Below are positions 29,250 through 42,582 of a stretch of 64,000 nucleotides of DNA, one piece after another. Position numbers and translations under genes: made by a program. Source of the DNA: Sycobia sp. Sy_11 (lineage: Eukaryota > Arthropoda > Insecta > Hymenoptera > Epichrysomallidae); NCBI GenBank assembly GCA_018907035.1, contig JACCIC010000293.1, positions 1 through 64,000 on the forward strand, given 5' to 3'. The notes beneath the pieces were generated by a model, which was not told the DNA's origin, ran no database searches, and saw only the letters and a program-made list of their open reading frames with translations. How positions within the stretch are numbered: position 1 is the first letter of the stretch; each line of letters starts with the position of its first letter.

Positions 29250-32200
29250 TTTATTTATTTCGTATATTTCCGTTTTTAAAATTAAATAACGTATTATTAT
29301 AGGAGTGGTGGCAACTGAAATTAAAGCAAAATTATAGTCTACGAATAGCAAATATTGCCTTATTATGCATATATAATGTATAATATACATAACTTTCGAG
29401 GTTGTTGGTAAAGAACCCTATTTTGCCATCATATCTTTTGTTCAAACTAAATAAAAACATACCCTACGTCATTTCTGAAGATAACGTACAAAAACAAAAC
29501 CATAATTTGTGACGACAAATTATGTTCAGTATAATTTGGCATACACAACCATTTTATAAAAGAAGACAGAGAAAGCGAGAGAAAGAGATTTTTCCACATA
29601 AAAGAAAATAAAATTCACAAAAATCCAGATATCCATAAGGTGTGAGAAACAGTGTCAAATTAATCCAAAGAACAATAAAGGATAATACTGACCAACGTCA
29701 CACCTTTTTTCCAACGTTGGATATAATCATTAATTTGAGCCAGCTTGGTATTAATACTTTAAGCGGACTACTTTGAGTTGATGCTCGTGATTCAAGACAC
29801 CACCTGGTGGCCGCTGGCGAAACTGAGTGCAAAAACTTAACTTAATTTATTGATGAAAGTAAAAGGATTTTCAATAAAAAACACAGCCTATATCCTTAAC
29901 AAGATAATATGGAATCTATATATGTCACAATTCAGAACAATGGGTTCAGTAGTTTTTTTTGGTTATTATGTACAAACAAACAATGCTTTATCTTTATAAA
30001 TTAGTATGATATTGTATGATATGATACTTTAGACGATAGCGTAATGCACCATGATTTAAGTATATTAATTCATTAAATGTAAATAATCGGCAACAGCCAT
30101 GAGATCGCATTTTACAAGAAGTATAAACTTTATAATATCTATAAGTGAGTATGATGTCTTTAAAGGGACAATATACTTAATTATAACATAAATGTTAAGT
30201 TTACAATGTACCTATAATCATTTTAATATTCACACACACACACACACGCACACACACACACACACACACACACTAGACGCAACTTCTTGCAGCGTCGCTG
30301 AATTATCGTCCATTTCTCCGCGAAAGCACTCGATTGCATTTATTTCATTATACATAAGAAGGAGGGTCGGGGCGCTGGATAAAAGGACGCTCTTCAATAA
30401 TTTAAGAGGGACATTCGTACTTTTTGTCAAAGGTTCTGTGTGTATACATTAGCCGTACTAATTCAATTCCTTACCTTAATTATTATGTAACGGTTTTTTT
30501 ATTAGCGTTTGTACATTACACTTTTTTAAATTACATAATTACCTATAATTTTCCATCATTTTATTAACGCGATATAAATCTTCCTCTTTTAAAAACCATG
30601 CCATTCGAGAGTTGGCCAAAAAGTTTTCTACGCGAAATATTCATTGATTGATTGATTGTAAAAATTTTTAATTTGGACTTATTTATATGTTCTTTACTAG
30701 TTACAATATAGTGGCTCTTAATAAAAAATTATAAAATCCAAGACCTCAAGTATCATAAATCCATAAAGCTCTTCACCGATAATAATCCAACTAACTTTGG
30801 CTGAGCACACATTATCGTAAAATCGCTACTTCAAATAGCTCATAACATGCTATTAAATGATGATACTCCATTAATAAAAGGCAAAGCTGACGCTCTTTTG
30901 CTAATTTCTCTGTTCTCTTTTAATCTACCCTTGTGCAAACATGCATACACGCACATACACGCACACACCACACACTGCCTCTTTTAATCTGTGTCTTCTC
31001 TTTAGAATTTTCCACTTCACAAGTTCATTAAATATGCTTAAGCGGAGCTAGCCTATAAAAAAGTGTTTTACGGCGATTTATCAGTTTCCCAAGGATGCTA
31101 GGAAACATTCGTTAATTACGTATACATATATTGTTTAATTTTTTAGTAAAAATTAAAATACTGTTCAGTAGTTTAATCATAAACGCTACCAATAAAAAAA
31201 TTACCATAGTTTCTACTAAATTTTATTGTTCTACTTAACTTTTCTCTTTAATCTTCAAAATTTTTTCAATATTATAAAAACACATAGGCTTATATGTGAT
31301 CCATATATTTCCCTTATTTAACTTATTTTTCTCTTAGTATTATATAATTTAATTCTTAACCTAAAAAAGTACAATTTAGAAACTGTCAATAAAAAGGAAA
31401 ACATAGACAAACTGAAAAGGTTGAAGAAACATCAGTTACAAACGCATTTAGTATACAAGTACAAAGTTTTAAATTTGTTAAATTTGTTTTATGAGCAATG
31501 CAAGAATTAGTCTAACGAGTTTAAAATATAAGGTAATAAAAACCATTATTATATTGGTGTTAATGAAATTCAGACAGTCTCTGTTAATCTGATTTTATTT
31601 GATACAGACATAATGAACGAGAAAAATTTTATTTTTTTTAATGTTTCAGAAGTAGTTCTAAAGATAAAAAAATCTGTGAAAAATCGAATAATGGTAAATA
31701 TGAAAAATTAAACCTAATAAGCGTAGTTGAATATAAAATTCAAGAAACGTAGATCCAATGCACTAAATTAATCATACAATGACTCATTTTACTAGTACAA
31801 TTAATGCATTTTTCACCCATTGAGAATTGGTTTTTCTGTGACGGCATACTCTGCTAATAAGCCAGGTCCTTTTTTGTTAGACCAAAAAGTTTTTGAACAG
31901 TTATCCTTGGAAAACCTCATTATTTGACAGATAATTTTGGAAAATATGCAGCTTAAATATTTATGTTTTAGAAAATTTATCCAATGCACGATACCGAAAT
32001 GAAGAGCATGTTTTTTTTTTTTTAATTTTCTTTATTTGTTTGATTCATATAAGATAATCTTTAATATTTAAGCTTTAATAAATCCAATGTTTAAAGACGA
32101 TTGAATTATAAAATAAGGCAAAATCATTTATATAGATTTATTATGCATTATCCATAGTTATACTAAATTTCTGAAATATATAATTTGCTCATTATTTTTA

Positions 32201-33100
32201 TTTTAATACGTTTCATTATAATAATAACAATTTATAATGCAATTAAAAAGTTGATCTATTTCTAAAAAAAACTGTTAACTTAATAATTACCGAAATTCTA
32301 TTTTAAATAAATCGTAAATTTACCTTCATATCTAAAAATTTAGAAATATTATTATACAATTTTATAGAAACATAGCAATTGATAAATTGTAAATATTAAT
32401 GAACCGTTGATTGATCTTCTAGATCGATTGAGTAAAAAGTGTTCTGTTTAAATTAAAAATTTTCAAAACACCCTCATTTCCACAGTGATCGATAAACTTA
32501 CATAAATCCTTACAAAAGTTGCAAAGTGTAAAAGACATCTATAAGTAAAAGGCACGATTAACTAAAATTGGCAATAATACAATGTTTAAATATATATTAT
32601 TATTTAAGACAGAATATTTTTTGCTCGAATCGTGCAAAAATAATATTTCGCTCATTTTTATTGTTTGGCAAATATACGAATATATAGGAAGAGAACCCTC
32701 AATAAATGAACAAAGACATTAATTATCCCTTTGCTTAAATATACCGTTAATCAATAATTGTAGCTCGCATCGAATTTCGTTGGAAAATTCGAATCGGTAT
32801 TCTATTACCGTTAAAAGGAAAATCACCGAATCTATTTCTCGCCAGAAGTGCGCTCTACTTATCTCTAACTGTTCTATCTCGTTATTATCAACGCCAATGT
32901 TTCCAACGATCCTTTTGTTTCCAACGAATCCTCTATATACGTACCCCCTTCTCTCATACCTCTCGTTCTCTCGCTTTTTTTTTTTTTTTTTTTTATCAAC
33001 ATCGCCAAGCGTCGTCCGATCTCATTTCTCTCTCCGGACAATTTTAATTTAAACATAGTCGGGTAAAATTAAGCCACAACCACCCCGCTCATCCCCCATT
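29249..33100. other. Host non-coding DNA
   Basis: No gene recognised. Contains a (CA)n tract (about 30231-30273), short CA-rich runs at 30,940-30,975, and a T18 tract near 32,977. ORFs here are short and AT-driven. Confidence 0.45.
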
Positions 33101-33520
33101 GTTGCAAAATTATATGTACTCACACATACACTCACACATATATATATATATATATAGACTCGAGGCTGTTCCGGTCGCGCTGCCAGCTTCAATTATTATT
33201 ATATTTTCCAAACTCATGCGTGCGCAAAATTCATTGTAACCCGCGATGCATGCATAGGCTCTCTCGGATTTATTCGATTTATCGCCGAGGCTTTTCGAAA
33301 ACGCGAAAAGTGCACGCATGGTGCAGCAGTTTGTAAGAGCGACCAAGTGGCCAACCGGGATTCCATCCGCCTGCGCCGCATATATATATATAATATATTT
33401 GCGCCGGTGAATCGCGTGTGCGCGCGCGCATAATTTGAGCTGTTCGAAAATTAAATTATACGCGCGCGTGCGCGCGCATTGTGCTCAAGGGTCGAGCGCG
33501 GCGCGAGGAGGTGGGTGAGT
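33101..33520. other. CpG-rich patch with alternating purine-pyrimidine palindrome
   Basis: A GC rise from about 33,160. GTGTGCGCGCGCGCATAATTT (33414-33434) pairs in inverted fashion with AAATTATACGCGCGCGTGCG (33453-33472), a hairpin of alternating CG/CA/TG/TA with Z-DNA potential. It may be a promoter region, but no start site was assigned. Confidence 0.4.
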
Positions 33521-35459
33521 GAAATTTATTTAGAATATATTGTTCGCGAGTTATTATTTGAAACCCGTGTATCTGTGTTTCGGGAAAAAGAGAAAAGTAT
33601 ACGAGCAAACCGTTCAATATATATATATATATATAATAGTGTTCCGTTGGTTTTTCGATCATTCGAATAATAGTACAACGAAAACTCGATGTGGAAGAAG
33701 TTTTCTCAGCGAGTTTTCGAAGCAAAATAATTTATTGCTTTCCAGAATCAGAGGAATCGAAGTACAATATGATGTGTCAAAATTATATGCAAAGGATGCG
33801 GAAAGTATTGATGCAGTCAATATATACAGTGCAAGTATGGCCTTAATGTAGGCGACGTCGAAATCTAGATTTACTTAGGCGAAGCGATATCGATAACAGC
33901 GATCTTAAGCCGTTTGGACTCGAAATAATATAATCACAAATAGAAAGGTTTTTAAGGATTTTTTTTAAACAAAGGTGAAATTTTCATTTCGAAATGCACC
34001 TTTTAATCTAGTAATAAACGTATATTGAAAATTTCAATTTTGTCAAAAAAATTGTGAAAGTTTTTGTGATGATCGAAATATTTATTCTTTTGAATAATAA
34101 TAATCCGTAACAATTATATATTTTTTAAAATTGATATAAGACATAGTTATAGGAATGAATTTATTACTCGACAGGTGATTGGAGTATGAGATAGAGTGGA
34201 GTATGAGTAGACAATGAATGAAGAATTGCTTGATTTAGGATGTAATTCATCGTATAAATCCATAATAATATGTATCTCCATCCATGATCTTTGTTTCATC
34301 ATTTTTTTATCCATTAAAAATGCAAGTTTTTTTCCTTCATTTTTGGAATTAAATACAATTATCTCCTGATAATAATTTCTATAAAATACACATTTATTTT
34401 TTAGTTCCAATCGTACGAGCGTAAAGAAGATTATTATTTCAAACTGATCTCCAATCCAAAACCAATTTCACCTTGTCATTTTATCATATATCAAAGGATT
34501 TATAATTTTTTTTTCTTCACGCACAATGGATAATGCTTCGGACAAACACAGCCATACGGGTACCGATGAAATTTATTTGAACAAGTAATACGTTGAAATT
34601 TCGCACGATATTGCAATAATTTTTACATTTTTTACTTTTTTCCACAAACTTATATATGGCTGACAAGATATCAAATTAATATAATACCATAAAAATTCAT
34701 TATTAGGAAGTTTTCCACTTAAGTAATACAATATAGAAATGTAAAGTTGTATCTATATAAGCTGTCCTTTGAATTTTCAATCGAATACATTTTAATGTTA
34801 TCGTTATATTTCCGAAAGTCTCCAAATTACAGAAAAACAATGTTACGATGGCGATATGATCCTCGACCACGTAGCCCTCGCAAAGAAAAAAAGTGATTCA
34901 CCCACGGCTGGACTGTTTTTCAGTTACCAAAATCGTTGAAAATATTAGACTTGACGTTTATAAGCCTAAATCTGTAGAAAAAAAAGATAAAACAAAAAAT
35001 TTCACGAGAAAAACAGTGCATTCGATTGTCGAGGAGCTTAGCTTGCGAATGGTATAAGCTCAGATTGGCCATAGGATGAAGTCTGACCCGGCGTGCCTGG
35101 ACAGATTTTTTTTTTTCGAAAAAAAATTTCACAAATATTTTCCGTTTACGTTCCGAACAAATGCCTGCTTTCGCAGCAAAAAAGAAAAAAATCTATCGAT
35201 CACGCTGTAGACAATAAAGTATGCGCCGTGAGTATAAGCATCTCGTGAAAGTTCTTGGGACATTAAAATTTTTACATCGTAAAAAATCCTACGGTTGGTT
35301 GTCAAAAGTCCGTTAAAATTGACGATAAGTTAAAAAAAAAAATGCTTATATGTTCGAGAAAAAGATTCTCGTAACAAAAAGAACTTATTATCTCTCAATT
35401 TTCACCCAATTCTTCTATTATCACGCACAATAAATCACAAAACTGAAAATACCTACCCG
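33521..35459. other. Host non-coding DNA
   Basis: A 103-codon plus ORF (33540-33851) lies after the CpG patch. Its second half (after TTTATTGCTTTCCAG at 33,747) reads YDVSKLYAKDAESIDAVNIY, which looks somewhat protein-like but is too short to call. The rest is AT-rich with no gene. Confidence 0.3.
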
Positions 35460-36240
35460 GATACTCGAAAGCTCCCGCTGCCCGCGGCCACGCATACAAA
35501 ATTATCCCCACGTAAAGTTTCCGATTTTCCGCGGAGTTTTCGCCAAAAAATATCGCGACCGCGTGTGGGGAGGGGGGCGATGTAAAATAATGCGCGGACG
35601 GCGCGCAAAAATAATCGCCCTCTCGGTTAATCCCCCCTACCCTCTATCTACGCGTTAACTACGACAACGAAGACCGATGCAGCAGCGTTGGAACGCTAAA
35701 ATTTACGGGAAAGTGCGGCCGCACGCAGCTCTCGTTTTAAAATTTATAATTATTATGGACTCGCTCGTGGGCGACACGGGGGATGGGTCATGCAAAGGGC
35801 GCGCGCCGTCTGTTGCTCTTCGCGGGGCGATCGATTTTCCATCGCGTGTATATATATACACACCCCGTCGCACCCCCCTTCCACGCCTTTGTCACACTTT
35901 TTCTTTTGTTTTCTTTTCTCCCGTCCTCCCTTCGCGGCTTATTAGTCTTCTTAGTTCTTCCTTCTTCCCCGCGCCCCCGTACCATCGCCGGCGATGATAT
36001 ATAGATCTTGCCGCGCCGGTCAAGGGAGGGACGATCGTAAAAATGACACGGCGAGTAAATATATATAACAGTGGCGGAAGTCGGAAGTGGTCGCGCTGTG
36101 CGGTGCGCTGATGCGGGTGTCGCGGAGAGGGATGGGGCGGAGGGGGTTGAAGCGACAAGCGCTGAAGCGCTGCGAAGTTATAGATATGTACGTATAAAGT
36201 AGAAAAATCGATGAGATAAAGTATCGCTCGTGCGCGATGC
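35460..36240. other. GC/CpG-rich island, possible host promoter
   Basis: High CpG from about 35,460 to 36,150, with G-rich AGGGGGGCGATG and C-rich tracts. Overlapping ORFs on both strands are Arg/Pro/Ser-rich composition artefacts. No start codon with a convincing downstream exon was found. Confidence 0.4.
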
Positions 36241-37484
36241 CTTCGTAATATATATATATATATATATTTCTTTTAGTGCGTCGGAACTTTTATTTTGTAA
36301 AAATCAAACCATGAAAATGGTTTCACTGTCGTGATAAACTTCATTATATTTAATGGTCTTTCGATTACTTCTTTCGCAATCTTCTTCGCATTCAAACATA
36401 AAATAAATACTTGATTAATTTGTTTCGCAATAGTAAAAATAGTAATGTTGATTGGCAATTTAATGAAGTAGATCTATAGAAGAAGATAACTCAAAGTAGC
36501 TTATTGATGCTCCAAAGGTAATAAATAGTTCCGAGTACTTATGACAGTCAATCGGCAACATTTTTACTATTATGTCTCGATAATAGTAACCTTTTTCATT
36601 CGTTGTAAATTTAATGATTGGCATTGAATTACTAGAAAATTATGGTTGGCGTACCGCTGCCATTGTAGCAGATAAATTATGAGTCTTTTGGCGATATACT
36701 AGTAATCATCAAACAGGCTGGTAAAATTTATCCTTGGCTATATCAACGTCAGATTCTTGCAACAGTGAATATAAAGTTATCTCGTATACGTTAGCATAAA
36801 ATTATAAATTCACATTTTATAAATAAATATAAATGTAAATATATACAGATCCAATATTATACAAAATTACAATATCTACTATCGTGTTTATAGGGAACTA
36901 TGAAACAAATCGTCATTTTTCGACTTGTTAAAGTTCACGATCAACGATCATACTTATATATTCACAATTAAAGATTACTTTTTCAAGTTACATTATCTGT
37001 AACAATTTAAAATTGTTACACCAAAAATGATAAAAATATAATTGCCGCAACTTGCAACTCAAAGAAATCTCTCTCTATTATTAGTTGATACATAAAAATT
37101 TATTTCAAACTATTCACAGAAACATTTCATATTGTTATTACTGCTACCGTAAAGCAGTGCGTAATAAAGATTATATAATATACCGATCAAAAGTATTATC
37201 ATTTTATTATATTTTTTATACGTAAATTTTTTTAGAATAATGTCAGTGCACGTGTATTATTTTTAACATGTTTAATATTTTATTTAAAATGTAGTAATTT
37301 TTACTTTATTATATACTATGCATCTAAAAAGCATAACCTTTTTACATACCTTTTACATATAACATTATATTAAACATACACTATATGTTTGATAATGTTT
37401 ATTTTCTAATAAATAATAATAATTAATGTGGTATTATACATGTCATTGTAGTTGGAATAATTTTATAATTTATTTACTCACTGG

Positions 37485-37490
<6 letters not shown>
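36241..37490. other. Host AT-rich DNA, nothing recognised
   Basis: A (TA)n tract near 36248-36268, otherwise unstructured AT-rich sequence with no ORF of interest. Confidence 0.5.
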
Positions 37491-37534
<44 letters not shown>

Positions 37535-37730
37535 TATATATATATATATCAATTTCTCTCAGTGTACAATATTCTATTTATTTACTTTTTTTTAATTACT
37601 GAAACAAAATAAAATAAAAAAGTCATAACGTCAGTAAATAACTCAACGCTACAAATCTACAATATCAACTCCCAATGATAAAAAAGAGCGATCGATTTCA
37701 GCGAAGCGGAAGCATCACAAAACTCCCTTG

Positions 37731-37783
<53 letters not shown>

Positions 37784-37855
37784 AACACGCACTTTTCCCA
37801 ACGAGTTCGCTCCATACCTAGTCGGATAAAACCGCTTTTATTCCTTTTGTTCACG

Positions 37856-37890
<35 letters not shown>

Positions 37891-38040
37891 TTTAAAGAGA
37901 TACCCTCTCCATTTATTTCGTTTCTCTCCCGTTCCGCTATCTCGTGCCCTTCCCCACCCCTCCCACTGCGCGCGAAAAAAACGCGACGAACGGCGGAAAA
38001 AAAAATTTCCCAAGGCGCGCAAGGATTCCGACGCAAATCG

Positions 38041-38100
<60 letters not shown>

Positions 38101-38254
38101 ACGTATGTACATATGCATATGTGTATATATGTATTTGTGCACTTTAGCCTATATGTGCATATATATTCGTTTTCGGTCTCTTTTCTCTACAATCCCATGG
38201 GAATGGACATACCCGTGTGGTGAAGAACATGCACGAAATATATCTGTATATATC

Positions 38255-38313
<59 letters not shown>
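37491..38313. repeat. Cluster of five (TA)n microsatellites
   Basis: TA tracts at about 37491-37549, 37732-37780, 37859-37888, 38045-38096 and 38259-38313, five in 823 bp. They are separated by 75-180 bp of mixed, partly CpG-containing sequence. All ORFs here are IYIYIY artefacts joined to chance frames. Confidence 0.9.
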
Positions 38314-38314
<1 letters not shown>

Positions 38315-38898
38315 GCAGGCACTGCTTGCTGGGAAAAGGTATTCGTAGTATTCGCTTTGCTCTTATTGCGCATAACGATATATCTTGATTTTTTTGTTGT
38401 TGCAACGTTTATATGTATATATGCGGGGTAAATTCGGACCTGGTTCGTTGATCAATCCCAATTTTCCAACGTGTTTTATTTTTCTATTATTATCTTATTT
38501 TAGAACTATCGCGAAATATTTAGCGATACACGCTAAGGGAATGCAGCCGTAAGTTTTTGTGTTCAGGCAGACAGACAGACAGACTAGAGAGAGAAAGAGA
38601 GAGAGAAACTTTTCTCTGGTTTTTCCTGGCGTCTCTTCAGCTATTATCACGCGCGCGAACTTTTTCAGGCAAAAGCGGCCAAAAGGCATTGAGCTTGCTT
38701 ATTCATTTCAGAGATGTCGTATTTTTCTCCCAAAGACGTTAAGCTACCGTTGGTCCGATTCATTTGGACTGAGCTATTCGAATGAGCTGCAGCGGTCAGT
38801 TTAGCGAAAACAAAAAAAAAATTTATTCAGAAATTTTTGGTTTGTTCGTAGTTAATTTATTAAAAGAACAGATATTTTTATGGATCTTAAAGTTGCAG
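38314..38898. other. Host non-coding DNA
   Basis: Contains an ACAG/GAGA microsatellite run at about 38,565-38,610. No gene. Confidence 0.45.
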
Positions 38899-39106
38899 AA
38901 AATAAAATATTTATAATTAAATAGTGACAGTCAGACTGCCTTTGTTTATAGTCATTTTCCTAGAATCTGAAATAGAAATCAAATTCATCCATATATTATT
39001 ATTAGTGATTTTATTTGATTTATCTTTTCATTTCAGATTTTACGAAAATTACCATAAAGAAGGGTAGTCTGACTGTCATTTATTTAATTACAAATATTTT
39101 ATTTTA
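38899..39106. mobile_element. Foldback/MITE-like element, ~208 bp
   Basis: The left arm 38899-38985 is largely the reverse complement of 39010-39106. Shared blocks are AAAATAAAATATTT, TAATTAAATA, TGACAGTCAGACT, ATCTGAAAT and AAATCAAAT. Only about 25 bp separate the arms. Length, AT content and structure fit a non-autonomous DNA transposon hairpin; no transposase or clear target duplication. Confidence 0.8.
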
Positions 39107-39172
39107 TACGACTGTATAACCATTAAACTATTTGTCAGTTTATTTTTCATCGGTCGACATAAGTGCAATTTT

Positions 39173-39966
39173 CAATTAGCTAATTTCTATTGCCAAGTAA
39201 ATAAATTTTTAACCACGGCTAAATCCCCTTTAACACCTGACATACTAGCTTAAGATTTAAGCTACAGCCTGGACCGCGGGCTACTAAATTTATATTGCAG
39301 CTATAAAAACGCGCTAAGGCTCATAATTTTCAGGTCGACGAAGTGCTTCCGGAAAGGCTATAGGGGGAGGAGGGGTAATTTTTCCGCGAATCAAATTTTT
39401 CACCTTAAGTGCCCAAAAAGGATCAGAATCACGAAAAAATAAAAAAATTAAGATGGTTTGCACGACAGGAATTTGAAGTCTCTGCGAAATCCATCAATTG
39501 CCCTCTGACAACGTAGAAAAAAAATTTGCGTACGTATCCACTTATTATAACTGCCGTATGTATTTAATTGCTCGCGCTGCAAGATAACTCTTGTTTGCGG
39601 ATAGAGTATACTAGTGGTAAAAAGTTTAAACTGATATTTAGAAAAAAATTCTAGAGTATCGATTAATTTTATTTTGATGACAAATATTGAAATTCGCTGT
39701 AAAATCGAAAATTTGTTGATTTTTTAAAAATGGGTTTCTCGATTAATTTTACCATTCTGAGTGCTTAAGAGTCAGAAATTTTCAAAACAGAAAAACTACC
39801 CCCTAGACCATCCACAAGCCCTTCGTGGACACGTTTTTATTTAGCTGCGGTATTAATTTAAGTTACTGGCGGTGAAAGTCAAAGCTTAAATCTCAAACCA
39901 GCGTGCCAGGTGTTAACGGGGATCTGGCAGTGGCTATAAATTTATTTACTCGGCAATCAATTAGCT
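39173..39966. mobile_element. Larger diverged foldback element, ~794 bp
   Basis: Arms of about 250 bp at each end pair: 39173-39430 with 39750-39966. Shared blocks include CAATTAGCTAA, AAGTAAATAAATTT, TTAACACCTG, GATTTAAGCT, GCAGCTA..AAAAACG and CTTAAG-GC. Divergence is substantial, so the element is old. Its middle (39,430-39,750) has no coding capacity. It lies 66 bp beyond the smaller foldback. Confidence 0.75.
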
Positions 39967-40472
39967 AAAAATTTCTGGATAGATTTTATTTTTTTTTGTA
40001 TTCCGCTAAATTGAGCGCTTCGGCTTAATAGAGTGCTTTCGAGCACGTCGCTATATAATATACAGAAGACCTTCCTTACGGAGTAAAAGAGAAATAAACT
40101 GATAATATAGAAAAATTGACCTTCGTCAGATTTCGAGATTGATGAATGTGTAATAAACGCGTGGCCTCGGCGCGCGAAAATCCAATATAATATCTTAAAA
40201 AGTTCATACATACGCCTACATGTACACGAAAATATATCTTATATAATTGGTGGCCTTACAGACTTCGAGGTGTCGCTAAATCATATAATATCGTATTAGT
40301 TTCTTCCTGCGCGACAAAATCGTATATACAATCGATGACGATGCTCGGTTGTTTATTTTTGTTTTATCGCGCCATTTCCTTATAGAGGAGGAATACCGAA
40401 CGCAAATGACATTCACATATAAAAGCCCGATCGATTGATATTCTCTATATGTTTTACGCATTTTCTTGCGAT

Positions 40473-40510
<38 letters not shown>

Positions 40511-42228
40511 GGAGATGAAAGCTATAAATTTCCGGACAGAGTCAAGTGATAAATCTGTTTTTATACTTTTTGTATCGAGTGCATGGACGTCTAGTATTTG
40601 AATTGCTTGCGGGGGTCATTTGAATGGCAACAAATGTAGAGTCTTGAAGAAAACTACCATCAAAGTGCAAACGTATAAAAATGCGCGCAGATTTTTTCTA
40701 TCGTTTTTTGTATTTGTTATATGGTATTTTTTTTATACATCTCGCGACAGTGGCGTTTATTTTGTTCAGGCTATCATTTCATTTACTTGTCATTAACAAT
40801 TGGTGAATAATATAGCAGACGATTTTGTGCGACAGGTAGCAAAGTGTTCTGGTTACGAATATATGAAAAATTATTAATTTGGTAACAGAATTTAAAAATG
40901 CAAAAGTAAAGATAAATGAACAGTTTGTTAAATACATATGCACATAAGAAATTCGTATTTATCTTATAAAGTCGCGAATTAAAGAGATTCCATAGTTCTG
41001 TCATATCACTGTTGTAAAAATGTTCTTTAAATTCTATCGATACATTGAGAATGACATGATATCCAGCGCAGATTTCGAATAGAGCGATCCAAATTTCAAT
41101 TTTTCACGGAAAAGATTTTAACTGAGATTTTTAACTAACCATACGCTATACTGAAAATGTTTTGTTGCACGATATCATCTCCATTTGCAATTTTACAAAG
41201 AGACATCACCACATATTGATTGTGGATTCTATTCACTTCAGAGGTTTGTGTATCTCAATTTACCCTTAAAATTATCCCTGTAAAAGTTCAGGCCGTAACC
41301 TCTCCCACTCGGATGATACGGAAAGTATTTCACTTTTTTCCAGTTAAAAAAATCTAGGCCCACGATGCACGGTTTATAAGTTATCATCGTTTGAAGTTAG
41401 ACTGAGTTCCTCGCTAATATCTATAAGTTTGATCGAGTTTGATCTTTAATCGATAACAATGAAAAAACTATTCGTTTGAAAACTTAGGACGCCAAAAATA
41501 GAAATAACAAATTATCCAATGCAATTAAAAAAATACTATTCTATTAATGAAGTAAAATTAATGAAATGGAATTAATGATGACTTTGCTAACCTTATTTTT
41601 GAGATCAACAAAGCGACCTGACCTAATTTAAACCCAAACTATGATCCATATTCACTAATCTCTCCTCATGAGCTTGAATCCTTTTTTATAATTCAAATTA
41701 AAATTATCTCCATTCAAAATTTGATTTGAAATTCTATTTCGTTAAATAGTGGATCTAAGATCACATTAATTTAGCATATGAATTTAGTATAGTCTTACTC
41801 TGAAGATCAGCATATTTTTTATTACGGTATACCGTTATATTATTATTATGATTGCAGCCTCAGGCATATACAAAATCTTTTGCAAAATAAAACGCATTAT
41901 ATATATATATATATATAATTATTATTTTTGCTTTAATTTGCAATTTCACCCATAGTTTTACTATAACCATTATAAGCACGTAGTCCTTTGATTTTTGAAT
42001 CCCCTCTAACCGTTCAACGTAGCAAATTTCTATATACTACGAAGACACGTTGGACAATTTTTCAGGTCCACAGTGCATAATAATATATACATATATAATG
42101 AGGATACTGCGAGGAATATCGCAACATATGTAGTCTCGGGCTCGTTAGGAAGCTCTCTCTTATCAGCTTATCATCGTGGTAGTATATATGTAGCGCGGCG
42201 AACGCCCGCGGATTTCCGTCTCTTCAGC

Positions 42229-42277
<49 letters not shown>

Positions 42278-42381
42278 CGTGCACATCGTCGTCTCGTACC
42301 GGTAGCCTTATCTTTATCTCCCATCAGCCTAAATCGAAGCTGCTTTCAAGCGGAGAAGTTGGGCAGTTGCGCGCGGTGAGG
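39967..42381. other. Host non-coding DNA
   Basis: Contains (GA)n at about 40471-40504, a short (TA)n at 41894-41918, and (TA)n at 42232-42275. A GC rise begins at about 42,180. No gene recognised before the promoter-like site at 42,382. Confidence 0.45.
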
Positions 42382-42416
42382 TATATAAGCGGGCAATAGG
42401 AGAATTGAGACAGTTT
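42382..42416 (+). promoter_or_regulatory. Candidate TATA/initiator core promoter
   Basis: TATATAAG at 42382-42389 and ACAGTTTC at 42410-42417, with initiator A at 42412, 30 bases from the TATA start. The flanks are CpG-rich (GCGCGCGGTGAGG). Confidence 0.45.
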
Positions 42417-42426
42417 CATACCCAAG

Positions 42427-42582
42427 ATGGCTTTTTTGGGAGGTCAGGGTCGGAGGATTCTGCAGATACACTGCGCAGACATTTTATACTTCGGGCTGGC
42501 TGGCTTGTTGGCCACTTGGGTGAAATCGGATGAAATTGTCCACGCACTTTGGGGGTGGCTTATTTTTCCTCTAGAGAAATGA
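42427..42582 (+). CDS. Candidate 51-aa ORF behind a TATA/initiator pair
   Basis: ATG 42427 lies in a good context (CCCAAGATGGC), 15 nt after the predicted initiator. The frame reads MAFLGGQGRRILQIHCADIL, then a hydrophobic YFGLAGLLATW segment, and ends WGWLIFPLEK before TGA 42580. It could be a small membrane or secreted peptide, a first exon, or chance. No family recognised. Confidence 0.25.
   Translation: MAFLGGQGRRILQIHCADILYFGLAGLLATWVKSDEIVHALWGWLIFPLEK

Noticed and set aside
37657..38405. Many ORFs with IYIYIY tracts
   Set aside because: Composition artefacts of (TA)n microsatellites joined to chance frames. The same applies at 24.4, 29.2, 42.2, 47.2, 60.1-60.4 and 62.9 kb.
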